A stretch of DNA of 64,000 nt. It comes from Cohnella sp. WQ 127256. Its GTDB lineage: Bacteria; Bacillota; Bacilli; Paenibacillales; Paenibacillaceae. The translations under genes were made by a program, and so were the position numbers. Below, in pieces: positions 25,317-34,411 of this stretch. Location of the stretch: positions 434,001 to 498,000 of the forward strand of contig NZ_JAMZCY010000005.1 in assembly GCF_024519285.1 (NCBI RefSeq), given 5' to 3'. The first letter of the stretch is position 1, and the number at the start of each line of letters is the position of its first letter. The notes below the pieces were generated by a model, which had not been told where the DNA came from, ran no database searches, and worked only from the letters and a program-made list of their open reading frames with translations.

Positions 25317-26198
25317 ATGAACACCAAAAAAGGGTCGGCGTTCATGCAGCAGCTCGTATACATCGGACCTGTATTTCTGTTCTTTCTGGCTATCATCATC
25401 GTTCCGTTCGTCATGGGGATGTACTATTCATTTACGGATTGGAACGGCGTAGCAGGCACAGTGAAATGGGTAGGTTTGGATAACTTTAAGCAGATATTAA
25501 CCGATGATCCTGCATTTAAGAACTCATTTTGGTTTACGACAAAGTTTACGATTGTGGGTGTCATACTCACCAATGTGGTTGGTTTTTTACTCGCCTACAT
25601 TTTGACTAGACCGATGAAGGGCCGCAACATTCTACGCACAGTGTTTTTTCTTCCGAATGTAATCGGGGGATTGCTACTCGGCTTTGTCTGGCAATTTATT
25701 TTCGTTAAAGGATTTGCTACGATAGGGGATCTGACCGGTATTTCCTTCTTCGAACTGCCTTGGCTCGGCAGCGAAGCGACGGGCTTCTGGGGTATTGTAA
25801 TTGTGTTCGTCTGGCAATCGTCTGGCTATCTAATGGTTATCTTTATCGCATCCATTTTGAACGTGCCCAAAGAGGTTATGGAGGCGGCCGAGATTGACGG
25901 AGCGAGTAAGTTGCAAGTGCTTCGAAGCATAATCCTTCCGCTGATTATGCCGGCTATTACAGTTTGTTTATTTCTTACAATCTCCTGGTCGTTCAAGATG
26001 TTCGACCTGAATCTGTCCCTGACCAAGGGCGGACCCTTCCGCTCCACGGAATCGTTAGCACTTAATATTTATGTAGAAGCATTCACGAACAATCGTTATG
26101 GGTTGGGAACGGCTAAATCGCTTATCTTCTTCATCTTCGTTGCCATTATTACACTGCTCCAAGTCAAACTGACCAAGAGCAAGGAGGTGGAAGCGTGA
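25317..26198 (+). CDS. Sugar ABC transporter permease, MalF/UgpA type
   Basis: Membrane permease of 293 residues with six helices. The first reads LVYIGPVFLFFLAIIIVPFVMGMYYSF, and the EAA loop is KEVMEAAEIDGASKLQVLRSIILPLIMP (about residues 185-212), typical of carbohydrate-uptake CUT1 permeases. ATG follows AATGGAGG. It forms the pore with the product of the next gene, overlapping it by a few bases. No ATPase gene is present in the cassette, so a shared MsmX/MalK-type ATPase encoded elsewhere probably powers it. The gene is divergent from the YesM/YesN pair. Confidence 0.9.
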   Translation: MNTKKGSAFMQQLVYIGPVFLFFLAIIIVPFVMGMYYSFTDWNGVAGTVKWVGLDNFKQILTDDPAFKNSFWFTTKFTIVGVILTNVVGFLLAYILTRPMKGRNILRTVFFLPNVIGGLLLGFVWQFIFVKGFATIGDLTGISFFELPWLGSEATGFWGIVIVFVWQSSGYLMVIFIASILNVPKEVMEAAEIDGASKLQVLRSIILPLIMPAITVCLFLTISWSFKMFDLNLSLTKGGPFRSTESLALNIYVEAFTNNRYGLGTAKSLIFFIFVAIITLLQVKLTKSKEVEA

Positions 26199-27031
26199 TG
26201 GAAAGAACAGCGACTCGCTCGCTTATCGCTCTGCGGTTAATCGTCCTTGCTCTGATGGGTCTACTCTTCCTTGTTCCGTTCTACTTTTTACTAGTAAACT
26301 CGGTCAAGTCGCTCGGTGATATTCTCACGAACGCGGCCGCTTGGCCGGAGGTATTCCATTGGGGTAACTATGAGAAGGCTTGGAAGATTACACGATTCCC
26401 GCAAGCGTTATTCAATTCATTTATCATTACGTTAACCAGCATTGTGTTGATCGCTTTGTTCAGTGCGATGGCTGCCTACCGATTGGTTCGAGCGAACACG
26501 AGATTGAATCGAATTTTGTTCATGACGTTCGTGGCCGCAATGGTTATCCCGTTTCAGTCGATCATGATTCCTTTGATGCAGGTGGTTAGATTTCTGGGCA
26601 TCGGCGATAGTATCCCGGGACTTGTGCTCTGCTATTTGGGGCTTGGCGTTCCTCTATCCATCTTCCTACTGCACGGCTTCATTAAGTCGATCCCGCTGGA
26701 GATTGAAGAGGCCGCGGTGGTCGATGGGGCCAGTCCTTATGGTGTCTTCTGGAGAATTGTGCTGCCTATGCTGAAGCCCATGCTGGTCACCGTTATCATT
26801 CTCAATAGCTTGTGGGTCTGGAATGATTACTTGCTACCTTCTCTTATCCTGCAAAGTCAGGAGCTTCGCACGATTCCAATCGCGACGTTCGCTTTCTTCG
26901 GGCAGTATACGAAGCAATGGGACTTGGCACTTCCTACACTTGTTCTAGGAATTACTCCGATTGTGGTGTTCTTTCTGTTCATGCAACGATATATCGTCGA
27001 AGGCATCGCGGCCGGTTCTGTTAAAGGCTAA
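26198..27031 (+). CDS. Sugar ABC transporter permease, MalG/UgpE type
   Basis: Partner permease of 277 residues with six helices. EAA loop LEIEEAAVVDGASPYGVFWRIVLPMLKP and the C-terminal EGIAAGSVKG, the typical end of CUT1 MalG-type permeases. AAGGAGG (26181-26187) precedes two adjacent starts, GTG 26195 and ATG 26198; the ATG overlaps the stop of the first permease. It completes the transmembrane channel of the xyloside or oligosaccharide importer. Confidence 0.9.
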   Translation: MERTATRSLIALRLIVLALMGLLFLVPFYFLLVNSVKSLGDILTNAAAWPEVFHWGNYEKAWKITRFPQALFNSFIITLTSIVLIALFSAMAAYRLVRANTRLNRILFMTFVAAMVIPFQSIMIPLMQVVRFLGIGDSIPGLVLCYLGLGVPLSIFLLHGFIKSIPLEIEEAAVVDGASPYGVFWRIVLPMLKPMLVTVIILNSLWVWNDYLLPSLILQSQELRTIPIATFAFFGQYTKQWDLALPTLVLGITPIVVFFLFMQRYIVEGIAAGSVKG

Positions 27032-27113
27032 GCTAGCAACACAAGTCTGAATTTCATATTGGTTTTACGTCATTGTTAACATACATTCAAATCAAAACCG
27101 GGGGGGATTACAA

Positions 27114-28409
27114 ATGAAAAGAATGAAGCTCGTATCTCTATTACTATCCTTAACAGTTGTTCTATCTGCATGTGGCGGCAACAACAATGAGGGCAGCGGT
27201 AGCAACAACAGCGGCAGTACCAAGGAAGCAGGAAGCTCTACGGAAATTAAGACAGTAAAAGTATTGCAATTGAAAACGGAGATCGTGGAAGGTCTTAATG
27301 AGCTGAAGGTTGAATTCGAGAAAGAGTACCCGAACATTAAGCTGGAAATCCAAACTGTAGGAAGCGACTACGGAACGACACTGAAGACGAAGTTTGCTTC
27401 CGGCGATGAGCCAGATATTTTCACAAACGGCGGTTATACGGACATGATGACTTGGATTGATAAGATGGAAGACTTGTCAGATCAGTCTTGGGTAAAAGAT
27501 GTAGTACCGATGGCTAAAGAGCCAATGACCTACGAAGGCAAACTATACGGTATGCCAATGAACCTAGAAGGCTTCGGATACATCTATAACAAGGATTTGT
27601 TCGCAAAGGCAGGCATTACGGACCTTCCTAAAACGTATTCCCAATTGGAGGAAGCGGCTAAGAAGCTTGAAGCAGCTGGTATTACAGCATTCTCGAACGG
27701 TTATCAAGAATGGTGGATTATCGGTAATCAGGGCATTAACCCTCCTTTCGCCCAACAGGACGATCCGGATGCTTTCATTAAGCAGGTTAATGAAGGTGGA
27801 ATAAACTTGAAGGACAATCAGAAGTTCACGGATTGGGCGAATTTGATTGATCTGACGGTCAAATATGGCCTGAAAAACCCGCTGACTATAGACTATAATA
27901 CGCAAGTCGCTGAATTCGCAAATGGCAAGGCGGCTATGATGCAACAAGGGAACTGGGCGCAGCTGCAGATTGATGAGATCAACCCTGACTTAAACGTTGG
28001 CATTCTACCAATGCCGCTTGGGGAAGATGCAACGGCGAATGATAAGATCAATGTGGGTGTTCCTGCTAGCTTGGTTGTCAACAAGAACTCAAGCGTGAAG
28101 GAAGAGGCTAAAATCTTCTTGAATTGGTATGTCACTTCCGATATCGGTAAAGAGTACATCGTTAAGAAATTCAAATTTATCCCGGGCCTATCTACTATCG
28201 CTGTTACTGATGAAGACTTGGGCGATGTGGGGGCGGAAATTTGGAAATATATCCAAGAAGGCAAAGTTCAATCGCTTAATGCTCCTAAATTCCCGGATGG
28301 TGTTGCGGAGGAGATTGCTTCCGCAGTGCAGGCACACATCGGTGGTAAGCTAGATATCGCTCAAATGTACGACCAGATTAACGCATCATGGAAAAACTTG
28401 AGTAAATAA
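27114..28409 (+). CDS. Sugar ABC transporter substrate-binding lipoprotein
   Basis: Extracellular family 1 solute-binding lipoprotein, 431 residues. Signal MKRMKLVSLLLSLTVVL with lipobox LSAC (Cys about residue 20) and a Gly/Asn/Ser linker. The mature protein has the usual MalE-like pattern, with a GDEPDIFTNGGYTDMM segment after the first lobe and a KAAMMQQGNWA segment in the second. GGGGGG precedes the ATG. The gene lies third in the cassette, after both permeases, which is not the most common order, and is followed by a hairpin and the alpha-xylosidase gene, suggesting xyloglucan-derived or similar oligosaccharides as ligand. Confidence 0.9.
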   Translation: MKRMKLVSLLLSLTVVLSACGGNNNEGSGSNNSGSTKEAGSSTEIKTVKVLQLKTEIVEGLNELKVEFEKEYPNIKLEIQTVGSDYGTTLKTKFASGDEPDIFTNGGYTDMMTWIDKMEDLSDQSWVKDVVPMAKEPMTYEGKLYGMPMNLEGFGYIYNKDLFAKAGITDLPKTYSQLEEAAKKLEAAGITAFSNGYQEWWIIGNQGINPPFAQQDDPDAFIKQVNEGGINLKDNQKFTDWANLIDLTVKYGLKNPLTIDYNTQVAEFANGKAAMMQQGNWAQLQIDEINPDLNVGILPMPLGEDATANDKINVGVPASLVVNKNSSVKEEAKIFLNWYVTSDIGKEYIVKKFKFIPGLSTIAVTDEDLGDVGAEIWKYIQEGKVQSLNAPKFPDGVAEEIASAVQAHIGGKLDIAQMYDQINASWKNLSK

Positions 28410-28415
28410 TAACGG

Positions 28416-28454
28416 GAAAGGACCATGCCTCGATCTAGTCGAGGGGGTCCTTTC
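28416..28454 (+). terminator. Hairpin between binding-protein and glycosidase genes
   Basis: GAAAGGACC-ATG-CCTCGA pairs with TCGAGGGGGTCCTTTC (28416-28454), a stable stem with an internal loop. It lacks a full T-run, so partial termination or stabilisation of the upstream message is likely. Confidence 0.6.
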
Positions 28455-28475
28455 TGTATATAGGAGTGAACAACA

Positions 28476-30797
28476 ATGAAATTTAGCGATGGCAATTGGT
28501 TGATTCAAGGGGACTATAACATTATTAGTCCGATCCAGGTGCACTCTGTTAAACAGCAGAACAATGCTTTAATTGTCTATGCAGCACCGAAGTCCGTTAC
28601 TGAACGATTATCTCAACTGGACGTTCCGCTTATTACGATTACTTTATTTTCCCCGCGCGATCATATTATTGGGGTCAGAATCGAGCATTTCGCAGGTGGC
28701 TATGAGACGGGGCCCAACTTTGAGTTGGAAACAGATCCGAATGCAAAGATCACCACAGAGGATAATGAGCATGAAGCTTCACTGACGAGTGGAAAAGCGA
28801 GGGTGACAGTTCGTAAGGGCCAAGAATGGAGTATTGATTTCTATTTTGACGGCAAACGGATTACAGGTAGTGGCCCTAAATCAATTGGCTACATTGAATC
28901 GAACAAAGGAGAAACCTTCGTACGTGAGCAATTGGATCTGGGCATCGGAGAATATGTATATGGCTTAGGTGAAAGGTTCACTCCCTTTATCAAAAATGGT
29001 CAATCCGTCGACATTTGGAACAATGATGGTGGGACAGGTACACAGCAATCATACAAGAATATTCCATTCTACGTGACGAACAAAGGCTATGGCGTTTTCG
29101 TTAATCAGCCTGACCTGGTTTCCTACGAAATCGCTTCGGAGCGGGTGTCCAAGGTGCAATTCAGCATTCCTGGTCAATCGCTGGAGTACTACGTTATTGG
29201 TGGACCAGAAATGAAGGACGTACTGGAACGCTATACGGATTTGACCGGTAAGCCGGCACTGCCTCCAGCGTGGTCATTCGGCCTATGGCTTACTACGTCT
29301 TTCACGACGAATTATGACGAAGCTACGGTCAATTCTTTCGTAGATGGCATGAGGGAGCGGGATATCCCACTGCACGTCTTTCATTTCGACTGCTTCTGGA
29401 TGAAGGCATTCCACTGGACGGACTTCGAATGGGACCCAGAGGTTTTCCCTGAGCCGGAGGAGATGCTCAAGCGGTTAAAGCAGAAGGGTCTGCGTATCTG
29501 TGTATGGATCAATCCGTATATTAGTCAGCAGTCTCGACTCTTCGATGAAGGTAAAAGTAAAGGTTACTTGATTCGTAAGCCGAATGGTGACGTCTGGCAA
29601 ACGAATAAATGGCAGCCGGGTATGGGAATTGTAGATTTCACCAACCCAGAAGCGTGCGAATGGTATAGAGGCTATTTGCGCCAGCTGACGGATATCGGTG
29701 TGGATTCGTTTAAGACCGATTTTGGCGAGCGCATTCCAACGGACGTGGTCTATCATGATGGCTCCGATCCACACAAAATGCACAATTATTACACGCATCT
29801 CTATAATAAACTTGTGTTTGACGTATTAGAAGAAAAGCGTGGTAAAGGAGAAGCGGCTGTGTTCGCTCGCTCGGCCACGGTCGGAGGTCAGAAGTTTCCC
29901 GTGCATTGGGGCGGTGATTGCTACGCTCATTATGATTCGATGGCGGAGAGCCTGCGCGGCGGGTTGTCCCTGAGTCTGTCGGGCTTCGGCTTCTGGAGCC
30001 ATGATATTGGAGGCTTTGAGAACACCTCCTCAGCCGATGTGTACAAGCGGTGGACCGCATTCGGCCTGTTTTCCAGTCACAGCCGTCTTCACGGCAATAA
30101 TTCGTATCGTGTACCGTGGTTATTTGATGAGGAAGCCGTCGATGTTATGCGTTTCTTCTCACAGTGGAAATGCCGTCTTATGCCTTATCTCTTCCATTCT
30201 GCTGTGTCTACAGCGCAGACAGGCGTCCCGACGATGCGTGCGATGGTCCTCGAATTCGGCCAGGACCCGACGAGCGTCCTGCTGGATCGTCAATATATGC
30301 TGGGAGAATCCCTGCTGGTAGCGCCCATTTTCAACGAGCAAGGAGAGGTATCCTTCTACTTGCCGGAAGGTCGCTGGACCCATCTATTCACGGGTGAAGT
30401 CGTGGAGGGAAGACAGTGGAGAGACGAGCGACATGACTATCTGAGCTTACCTGTTTATGTCCGTCCTAATACGCTGCTCGCTATGGGCAACGATGCAACA
30501 AAACCTGATTACGCTTATGCGGAAGGTGTTGAGCTACACGCGTTCGAGCTGGAGGATGGCTTAGATGTAACGGCAAATGTACCTACCCTAACAGGGGAAA
30601 CAGCGTTGACTGTAACGGTAAAACGGGAAGGCTCGATTGTAAGCGTGAAAGCGGACAAAGTAGGCAGCTGGAGCGTCGTGCTTCGAGGTGTTAAGTCCTT
30701 TGTATCTGTGGACGGTGCTAGTGTGGAGGAGACAGAATTCGGTCTCCGTTGTACGCCTGAGGACAGTGTAGCTTCGTTCTCGATTACAATTAATTAA
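28476..30797 (+). CDS. yicI: Alpha-xylosidase, GH31 (YicI-like)
   Basis: A 773-residue cytoplasmic glycoside hydrolase that removes alpha-xylosyl groups from the non-reducing end of xyloglucan oligosaccharides or isoprimeverose. The catalytic nucleophile is Asp415 in FKTDFGERIPTDV and the acid/base Asp481 in HWGGDCYA, the same contexts as D416 and D482 of E. coli YicI. The surrounding segment with FGFWSHDIGGFENT is also that of YicI, which separates it from alpha-glucosidases of the family. No signal peptide, so the substrate enters through the ABC importer encoded just upstream. TAGGAGTG precedes the ATG. A terminator follows. Confidence 0.93.
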   Translation: MKFSDGNWLIQGDYNIISPIQVHSVKQQNNALIVYAAPKSVTERLSQLDVPLITITLFSPRDHIIGVRIEHFAGGYETGPNFELETDPNAKITTEDNEHEASLTSGKARVTVRKGQEWSIDFYFDGKRITGSGPKSIGYIESNKGETFVREQLDLGIGEYVYGLGERFTPFIKNGQSVDIWNNDGGTGTQQSYKNIPFYVTNKGYGVFVNQPDLVSYEIASERVSKVQFSIPGQSLEYYVIGGPEMKDVLERYTDLTGKPALPPAWSFGLWLTTSFTTNYDEATVNSFVDGMRERDIPLHVFHFDCFWMKAFHWTDFEWDPEVFPEPEEMLKRLKQKGLRICVWINPYISQQSRLFDEGKSKGYLIRKPNGDVWQTNKWQPGMGIVDFTNPEACEWYRGYLRQLTDIGVDSFKTDFGERIPTDVVYHDGSDPHKMHNYYTHLYNKLVFDVLEEKRGKGEAAVFARSATVGGQKFPVHWGGDCYAHYDSMAESLRGGLSLSLSGFGFWSHDIGGFENTSSADVYKRWTAFGLFSSHSRLHGNNSYRVPWLFDEEAVDVMRFFSQWKCRLMPYLFHSAVSTAQTGVPTMRAMVLEFGQDPTSVLLDRQYMLGESLLVAPIFNEQGEVSFYLPEGRWTHLFTGEVVEGRQWRDERHDYLSLPVYVRPNTLLAMGNDATKPDYAYAEGVELHAFELEDGLDVTANVPTLTGETALTVTVKREGSIVSVKADKVGSWSVVLRGVKSFVSVDGASVEETEFGLRCTPEDSVASFSITIN

Positions 30798-30864
30798 ATT
30801 AAACTTGCTAAGCTGGCATTGCCAAGAGTTCGTCCTATAGTTATGTCTCTGGCAAAGTGATTAA

Positions 30865-30909
30865 CGTTGTCCGAAGTCCCGAATAATGGGGGCTTTGGAC
30901 AGCGTTTTT
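30865..30909 (+). terminator. Terminator after alpha-xylosidase gene
   Basis: CGTTGTCCGAAGTCCC (30865-30880) pairs with GGGGGCTTTGGACAGCG (30888-30904) across a 7-base loop, followed by five T. Confidence 0.85.
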
Positions 30910-31009
30910 GTTTGCGGCTTTTTCGAAGATTAACACACCAATTCCGAATGAATAATTCCTGCGTATAACCCGAAATTCAATTGATCATCCATGTCATCAC
31001 CATCTTGAA

Positions 31010-32215
31010 TTAATTGTTAGCCTGTTGCCGTGCACGCAAAGCTCGAGTCGCCCAAATACAGGTCATGAACATTAACACTCCTGATAAAATAAACAATCCC
31101 TCAATGCCGATAAGACCTGATAACGCCCCACCCATAATCGGTCCCATCATATTGCCGAGGCTCAGAGCACTGCTATTAAAGCCGAAGGCACGACTTTCCA
31201 GACCGTCTGGCGTATACCGCCGTACAAGTGAGTTGACGGTCGGAATTAAGCCTCCCATGAAGCACCCGAGCAGAAAACGGAAAATAAGCAATTGACTTAC
31301 CGACCCGACAAAAGCCTGTGGAATGAGCATGATAGCTGCTCCAGCAAGCGATACTAAGAGAATGCGTATTGAACCAATGCGATCGCTTAATCGACCGAGC
31401 AGGGGAGCGCAGATCATATTGGAAATCCCCGTTACAGATCCGACGAAGCCAGCATAGAAGGCCAGATTCTCAGATGTACCATGTAATTCCTGAACATACA
31501 ACGGAATCAGCGGCATCGGGCTCAACATCGCGAATTGAATGAGGAAGGTTACAGTAAGTAGCACCGGTAGCTGCCGAATGACCATTAGCTCACGAAAGCC
31601 TTTGAGCACACTCATCTGTTTCTTAAGGGCGGCTGCCGTACGATCGAAATTCTCACGAACCAACAACCAAGAGATGACCGAAGCCAAGAAAAGCAGCGCA
31701 CCTGTAATATAGAAAATTGGACGGAATCCGAAGGTGTCTGCAAGTAATCCACCGATAAATGGACCAAGGATAGCCCCAGCTGTACCTCCAGATTGCAAAG
31801 TCCCCATGGCGAAGCCCATCCGATCCTTTGGCGTTGAGACGGACACAAGGGAGACAGCGGCCGGTGTATATCCGGATATGACACCGTTTAACATCCTTAG
31901 AGCGAGCAAATGCCAAGGGGTTGTGGCAAAGCCCATTAATACCATAACGATGGACATTCCGAAGCCGGATCGTAGTAGCATCATTTTACGACCGTATTTA
32001 TCTGAGAGCTTGGCCCACAGAGGCTGAAACAGGAATGAGGTAACAAAATTCGCAGCAAAAATAAATCCCGCCCACACCCCAATTTCATGCTTATCCGTTA
32101 AGCCTAGATCCTGTTGCAAATAGAGGGAAAGGAAGGGAATGATCATCGTCATGCCCGCCATAACTAAGAAATTACCGCTCATTAATACGATCAGATTAAT
32201 TTTCCAACGTTGCAT
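31010..32215 (-). CDS. MFS drug exporter, MdtG-like
   Basis: A 401-residue major facilitator with twelve predicted helices. The loop between helices 2 and 3 carries the DKYGRK motif (PLWAKLSDKYGRKMM), and the antiporter motif region after helix 5 is GAILGPFIGGLLADTFGFRP. The second half repeats the first, with PLLGRLSDRIGS. These features point to a DHA1-type multidrug/H+ antiporter, closest in look to MdtG. Substrate is not deducible. It is encoded alone, convergent with the alpha-xylosidase operon and divergent from hemE. Confidence 0.85.
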   Translation of the reverse strand: MQRWKINLIVLMSGNFLVMAGMTMIIPFLSLYLQQDLGLTDKHEIGVWAGFIFAANFVTSFLFQPLWAKLSDKYGRKMMLLRSGFGMSIVMVLMGFATTPWHLLALRMLNGVISGYTPAAVSLVSVSTPKDRMGFAMGTLQSGGTAGAILGPFIGGLLADTFGFRPIFYITGALLFLASVISWLLVRENFDRTAAALKKQMSVLKGFRELMVIRQLPVLLTVTFLIQFAMLSPMPLIPLYVQELHGTSENLAFYAGFVGSVTGISNMICAPLLGRLSDRIGSIRILLVSLAGAAIMLIPQAFVGSVSQLLIFRFLLGCFMGGLIPTVNSLVRRYTPDGLESRAFGFNSSALSLGNMMGPIMGGALSGLIGIEGLFILSGVLMFMTCIWATRALRARQQANN

Positions 32216-32411
32216 CGGTTGCTCCTTTGTCTGCCATTCTTATGTCTAATTAGTATATCACAATCGATAAGAACGCCTTAATCGATGGATTATTTGATCA
32301 TTGTCAAACTATTGTCATACTCCAGAGGGACTGTGAGGTTGTTCAAGTGAGCTAAAAGGGGCATAATGGAAGCAAAGACAGCCAATTACTTAGATAAATG
32401 AGGCAAACCTA
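32216..32411. promoter_or_regulatory. Divergent promoter region, MFS exporter and hem operon
   Basis: A 196-base spacer with a tandem 11-base repeat, ATTGTCAAACT and ATTGTCATACT (32300-32310, 32311-32321), about 90 bases before hemE. It could be a binding site for a winged-helix response regulator, but no regulator can be named. The ribosome binding site of hemE (AGGCAAACCTA) is weak. Confidence 0.3.
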
Positions 32412-33467
32412 ATGATTAAAAATGATCAGTTTTTGCGTGCTTGTCGAGGAGAGTCCGTAGAACGAGTACCTGTGTGGTATATGCGCCAAGCCGGACGGTA
32501 CGATCCTGATTATCGTAAAATAAAAGAGAAGTATTCGTTACTTGAAATTTGTAAGCAACCAGAGCTTGCGGCCGAAGTAACCTTAATGCCGATACATAAG
32601 CTTGGAGTAGATGCAGCGATTCTCTATTCCGACATCATGAATCCCGTTGCTTCAATAGGTATCGATTTCGATATTGTGAAGGATGTCGGGCCAGTTATTC
32701 ATAATCCAATTAGAAGTGCAAGTGACGTGGAACGCCTTAAGCCAATTGATGTAGAGAGTGATTTGTCTCATGTTTTAGAAACGATTAGGATATTGGATCG
32801 TGAGCTTGAGGTTCCGCTTATCACATTTGCTGGCGCACCGTTTACGCTTGCCAGCTACTTGATCGAAGGACGTCCGTCCAAATCTTATATTCGGACGAAG
32901 ACGCTCATGTATAGCGAGCCAAAGATTTGGCACAGCTTAATGGGCAAGCTAGCGGATATGGTTGCAACATACTTAAGAGCGCACATTAAAAACGGAGCCA
33001 AAGCCGTACAGCTATTTGATAGCTGGGTGGGTACTCTTGCGCCTCATGACTTCAAGGAATTCGTACTTCCTCATGTGGAGCATATTTTCGCGAGCTTGTC
33101 CGACCTGGACACTCCGAAGATTTATTTCCCGGGTGTGAGCTCAGGGGAATTGTTACCGCATCTAGGTAGCTTGCAGACAAACGTCATTGGACTGGATTGG
33201 CGCGTTTCAATATCAGAAGGTAGACGTCGTTTGGGAGGCAAATTTGCCGTCCAAGGAAATCTCGACCCTTATGTCCTGAACGCACCGACATCTGTCATTC
33301 ATGAGCATGCACGTAGAATACTTGATGAAGGCATGATGGAGCCTGGGTTTATTTTTAACTTAGGACACGGTTTGTACCCAGAAGCATCACTGGAAAAACT
33401 AAGGGAGTTAACCGATTTCATTCATGCTTATAGTGAGCAGAAGATTGCGGCAGGGGTGACCTTATGA
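32412..33467 (+). CDS. hemE: Uroporphyrinogen decarboxylase
   Basis: Converts uroporphyrinogen III to coproporphyrinogen III in heme synthesis. 351 residues, the usual length. The N-terminal signature PVWYMRQAGRYDPDYR (about residues 21-36) contains the substrate-binding arginines, and the catalytic aspartate lies in ILYSDIMNP. The second signature, GAPFTLASYLIEG, is also clear. Its stop overlaps the hemH start by four bases. First gene of a hemE-hemH-hemY operon as in Bacillus. Confidence 0.96.
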   Translation: MIKNDQFLRACRGESVERVPVWYMRQAGRYDPDYRKIKEKYSLLEICKQPELAAEVTLMPIHKLGVDAAILYSDIMNPVASIGIDFDIVKDVGPVIHNPIRSASDVERLKPIDVESDLSHVLETIRILDRELEVPLITFAGAPFTLASYLIEGRPSKSYIRTKTLMYSEPKIWHSLMGKLADMVATYLRAHIKNGAKAVQLFDSWVGTLAPHDFKEFVLPHVEHIFASLSDLDTPKIYFPGVSSGELLPHLGSLQTNVIGLDWRVSISEGRRRLGGKFAVQGNLDPYVLNAPTSVIHEHARRILDEGMMEPGFIFNLGHGLYPEASLEKLRELTDFIHAYSEQKIAAGVTL

Positions 33468-34411
33468 ATAAGGTAGGAAGCAAAGCAATAGGTGTTCTTG
33501 TGATGTCCTATGGAACACCAGACAGTCTAGACGGAATAGAAGCGTATTACACACATATTCGTAGAGGTCATCCACCTACAGCAGAGCAACTGAAGGACCT
33601 TACGGATCGTTACAATACAATCGTGGGTGGCGTGTTTCCGTTACGTGAAAATACAAATGGTCAAGTCGAGGCGTTGCAGCACACGCTTGATCAATTGGCA
33701 GGCAAGGGAGCATACGTTTGTTATCAAGGCTTGAAGCATGCGGCTCCTTTCATTGAAGATGGAGTGGCGGCGATGGCATCAGACGGCATTACTGAGGCGA
33801 TCGGAATCGTGCTCACGCCTCAATATTCCGCTATGAGCGTCGGAGGTTATATGAAACGCGCTCAAGAGGAAGCCGATAAACAAGGGATCGTATTCAAAGG
33901 GGTTCAGGAATATCATCTTCATCCTGAGCTAATTGATGCGTTGAGCAAGCGAGTGACTGAAGCATTAGATCGTTTCGGCGAGCAACGTGCAGACACGTTA
34001 GTATTGTTCAGTGCTCACAGCCTTCCCGCAAAGATCCTGGAAATGAACGATCCATACGCGGATCAATTATTGGCTACATCAGCTGCGATTGCTAAGGCGG
34101 CAGGTGTAGATAAATGGCAATTCACGTGGCAAAGTGCCGGTCAGACGGGACAGCCTTGGCTTGGACCTGACATTCTAGAGACACTTGGGAATCTTAAAGC
34201 CGAGGGTGTAAATTCGGTTCTAGTAACGCCTGTTGGATTTGTCTCGGATCATCTAGAGGTTCTCTATGACATAGATATCGAGGCGAAGAAATTTGCCGAT
34301 GAGCGAGGCATTCACTTGGCAAGAATTCGTATGTTGAACGATGATCCTCAGTATATGGCTGCATTGGCAGATTCGGTTATGGGTGTGAGGAACGGGAGGA
34401 CGAATGTATGA
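33464..34411 (+). CDS. hemH: Ferrochelatase (coproporphyrin ferrochelatase type)
   Basis: Inserts Fe2+ into coproporphyrin III in the coproporphyrin-dependent heme pathway of Gram-positive bacteria. 315 residues. The metal-site histidine is His185 in LFSAHSLPAK and the partner glutamate is Glu265 in GFVSDHLEVLYDID, as His183/Glu264 in B. subtilis HemH (CpfC). Soluble or membrane-edge. Start overlaps hemE and stop overlaps hemY, so all three are translationally coupled. Confidence 0.96.
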   Translation: MNKVGSKAIGVLVMSYGTPDSLDGIEAYYTHIRRGHPPTAEQLKDLTDRYNTIVGGVFPLRENTNGQVEALQHTLDQLAGKGAYVCYQGLKHAAPFIEDGVAAMASDGITEAIGIVLTPQYSAMSVGGYMKRAQEEADKQGIVFKGVQEYHLHPELIDALSKRVTEALDRFGEQRADTLVLFSAHSLPAKILEMNDPYADQLLATSAAIAKAAGVDKWQFTWQSAGQTGQPWLGPDILETLGNLKAEGVNSVLVTPVGFVSDHLEVLYDIDIEAKKFADERGIHLARIRMLNDDPQYMAALADSVMGVRNGRTNV

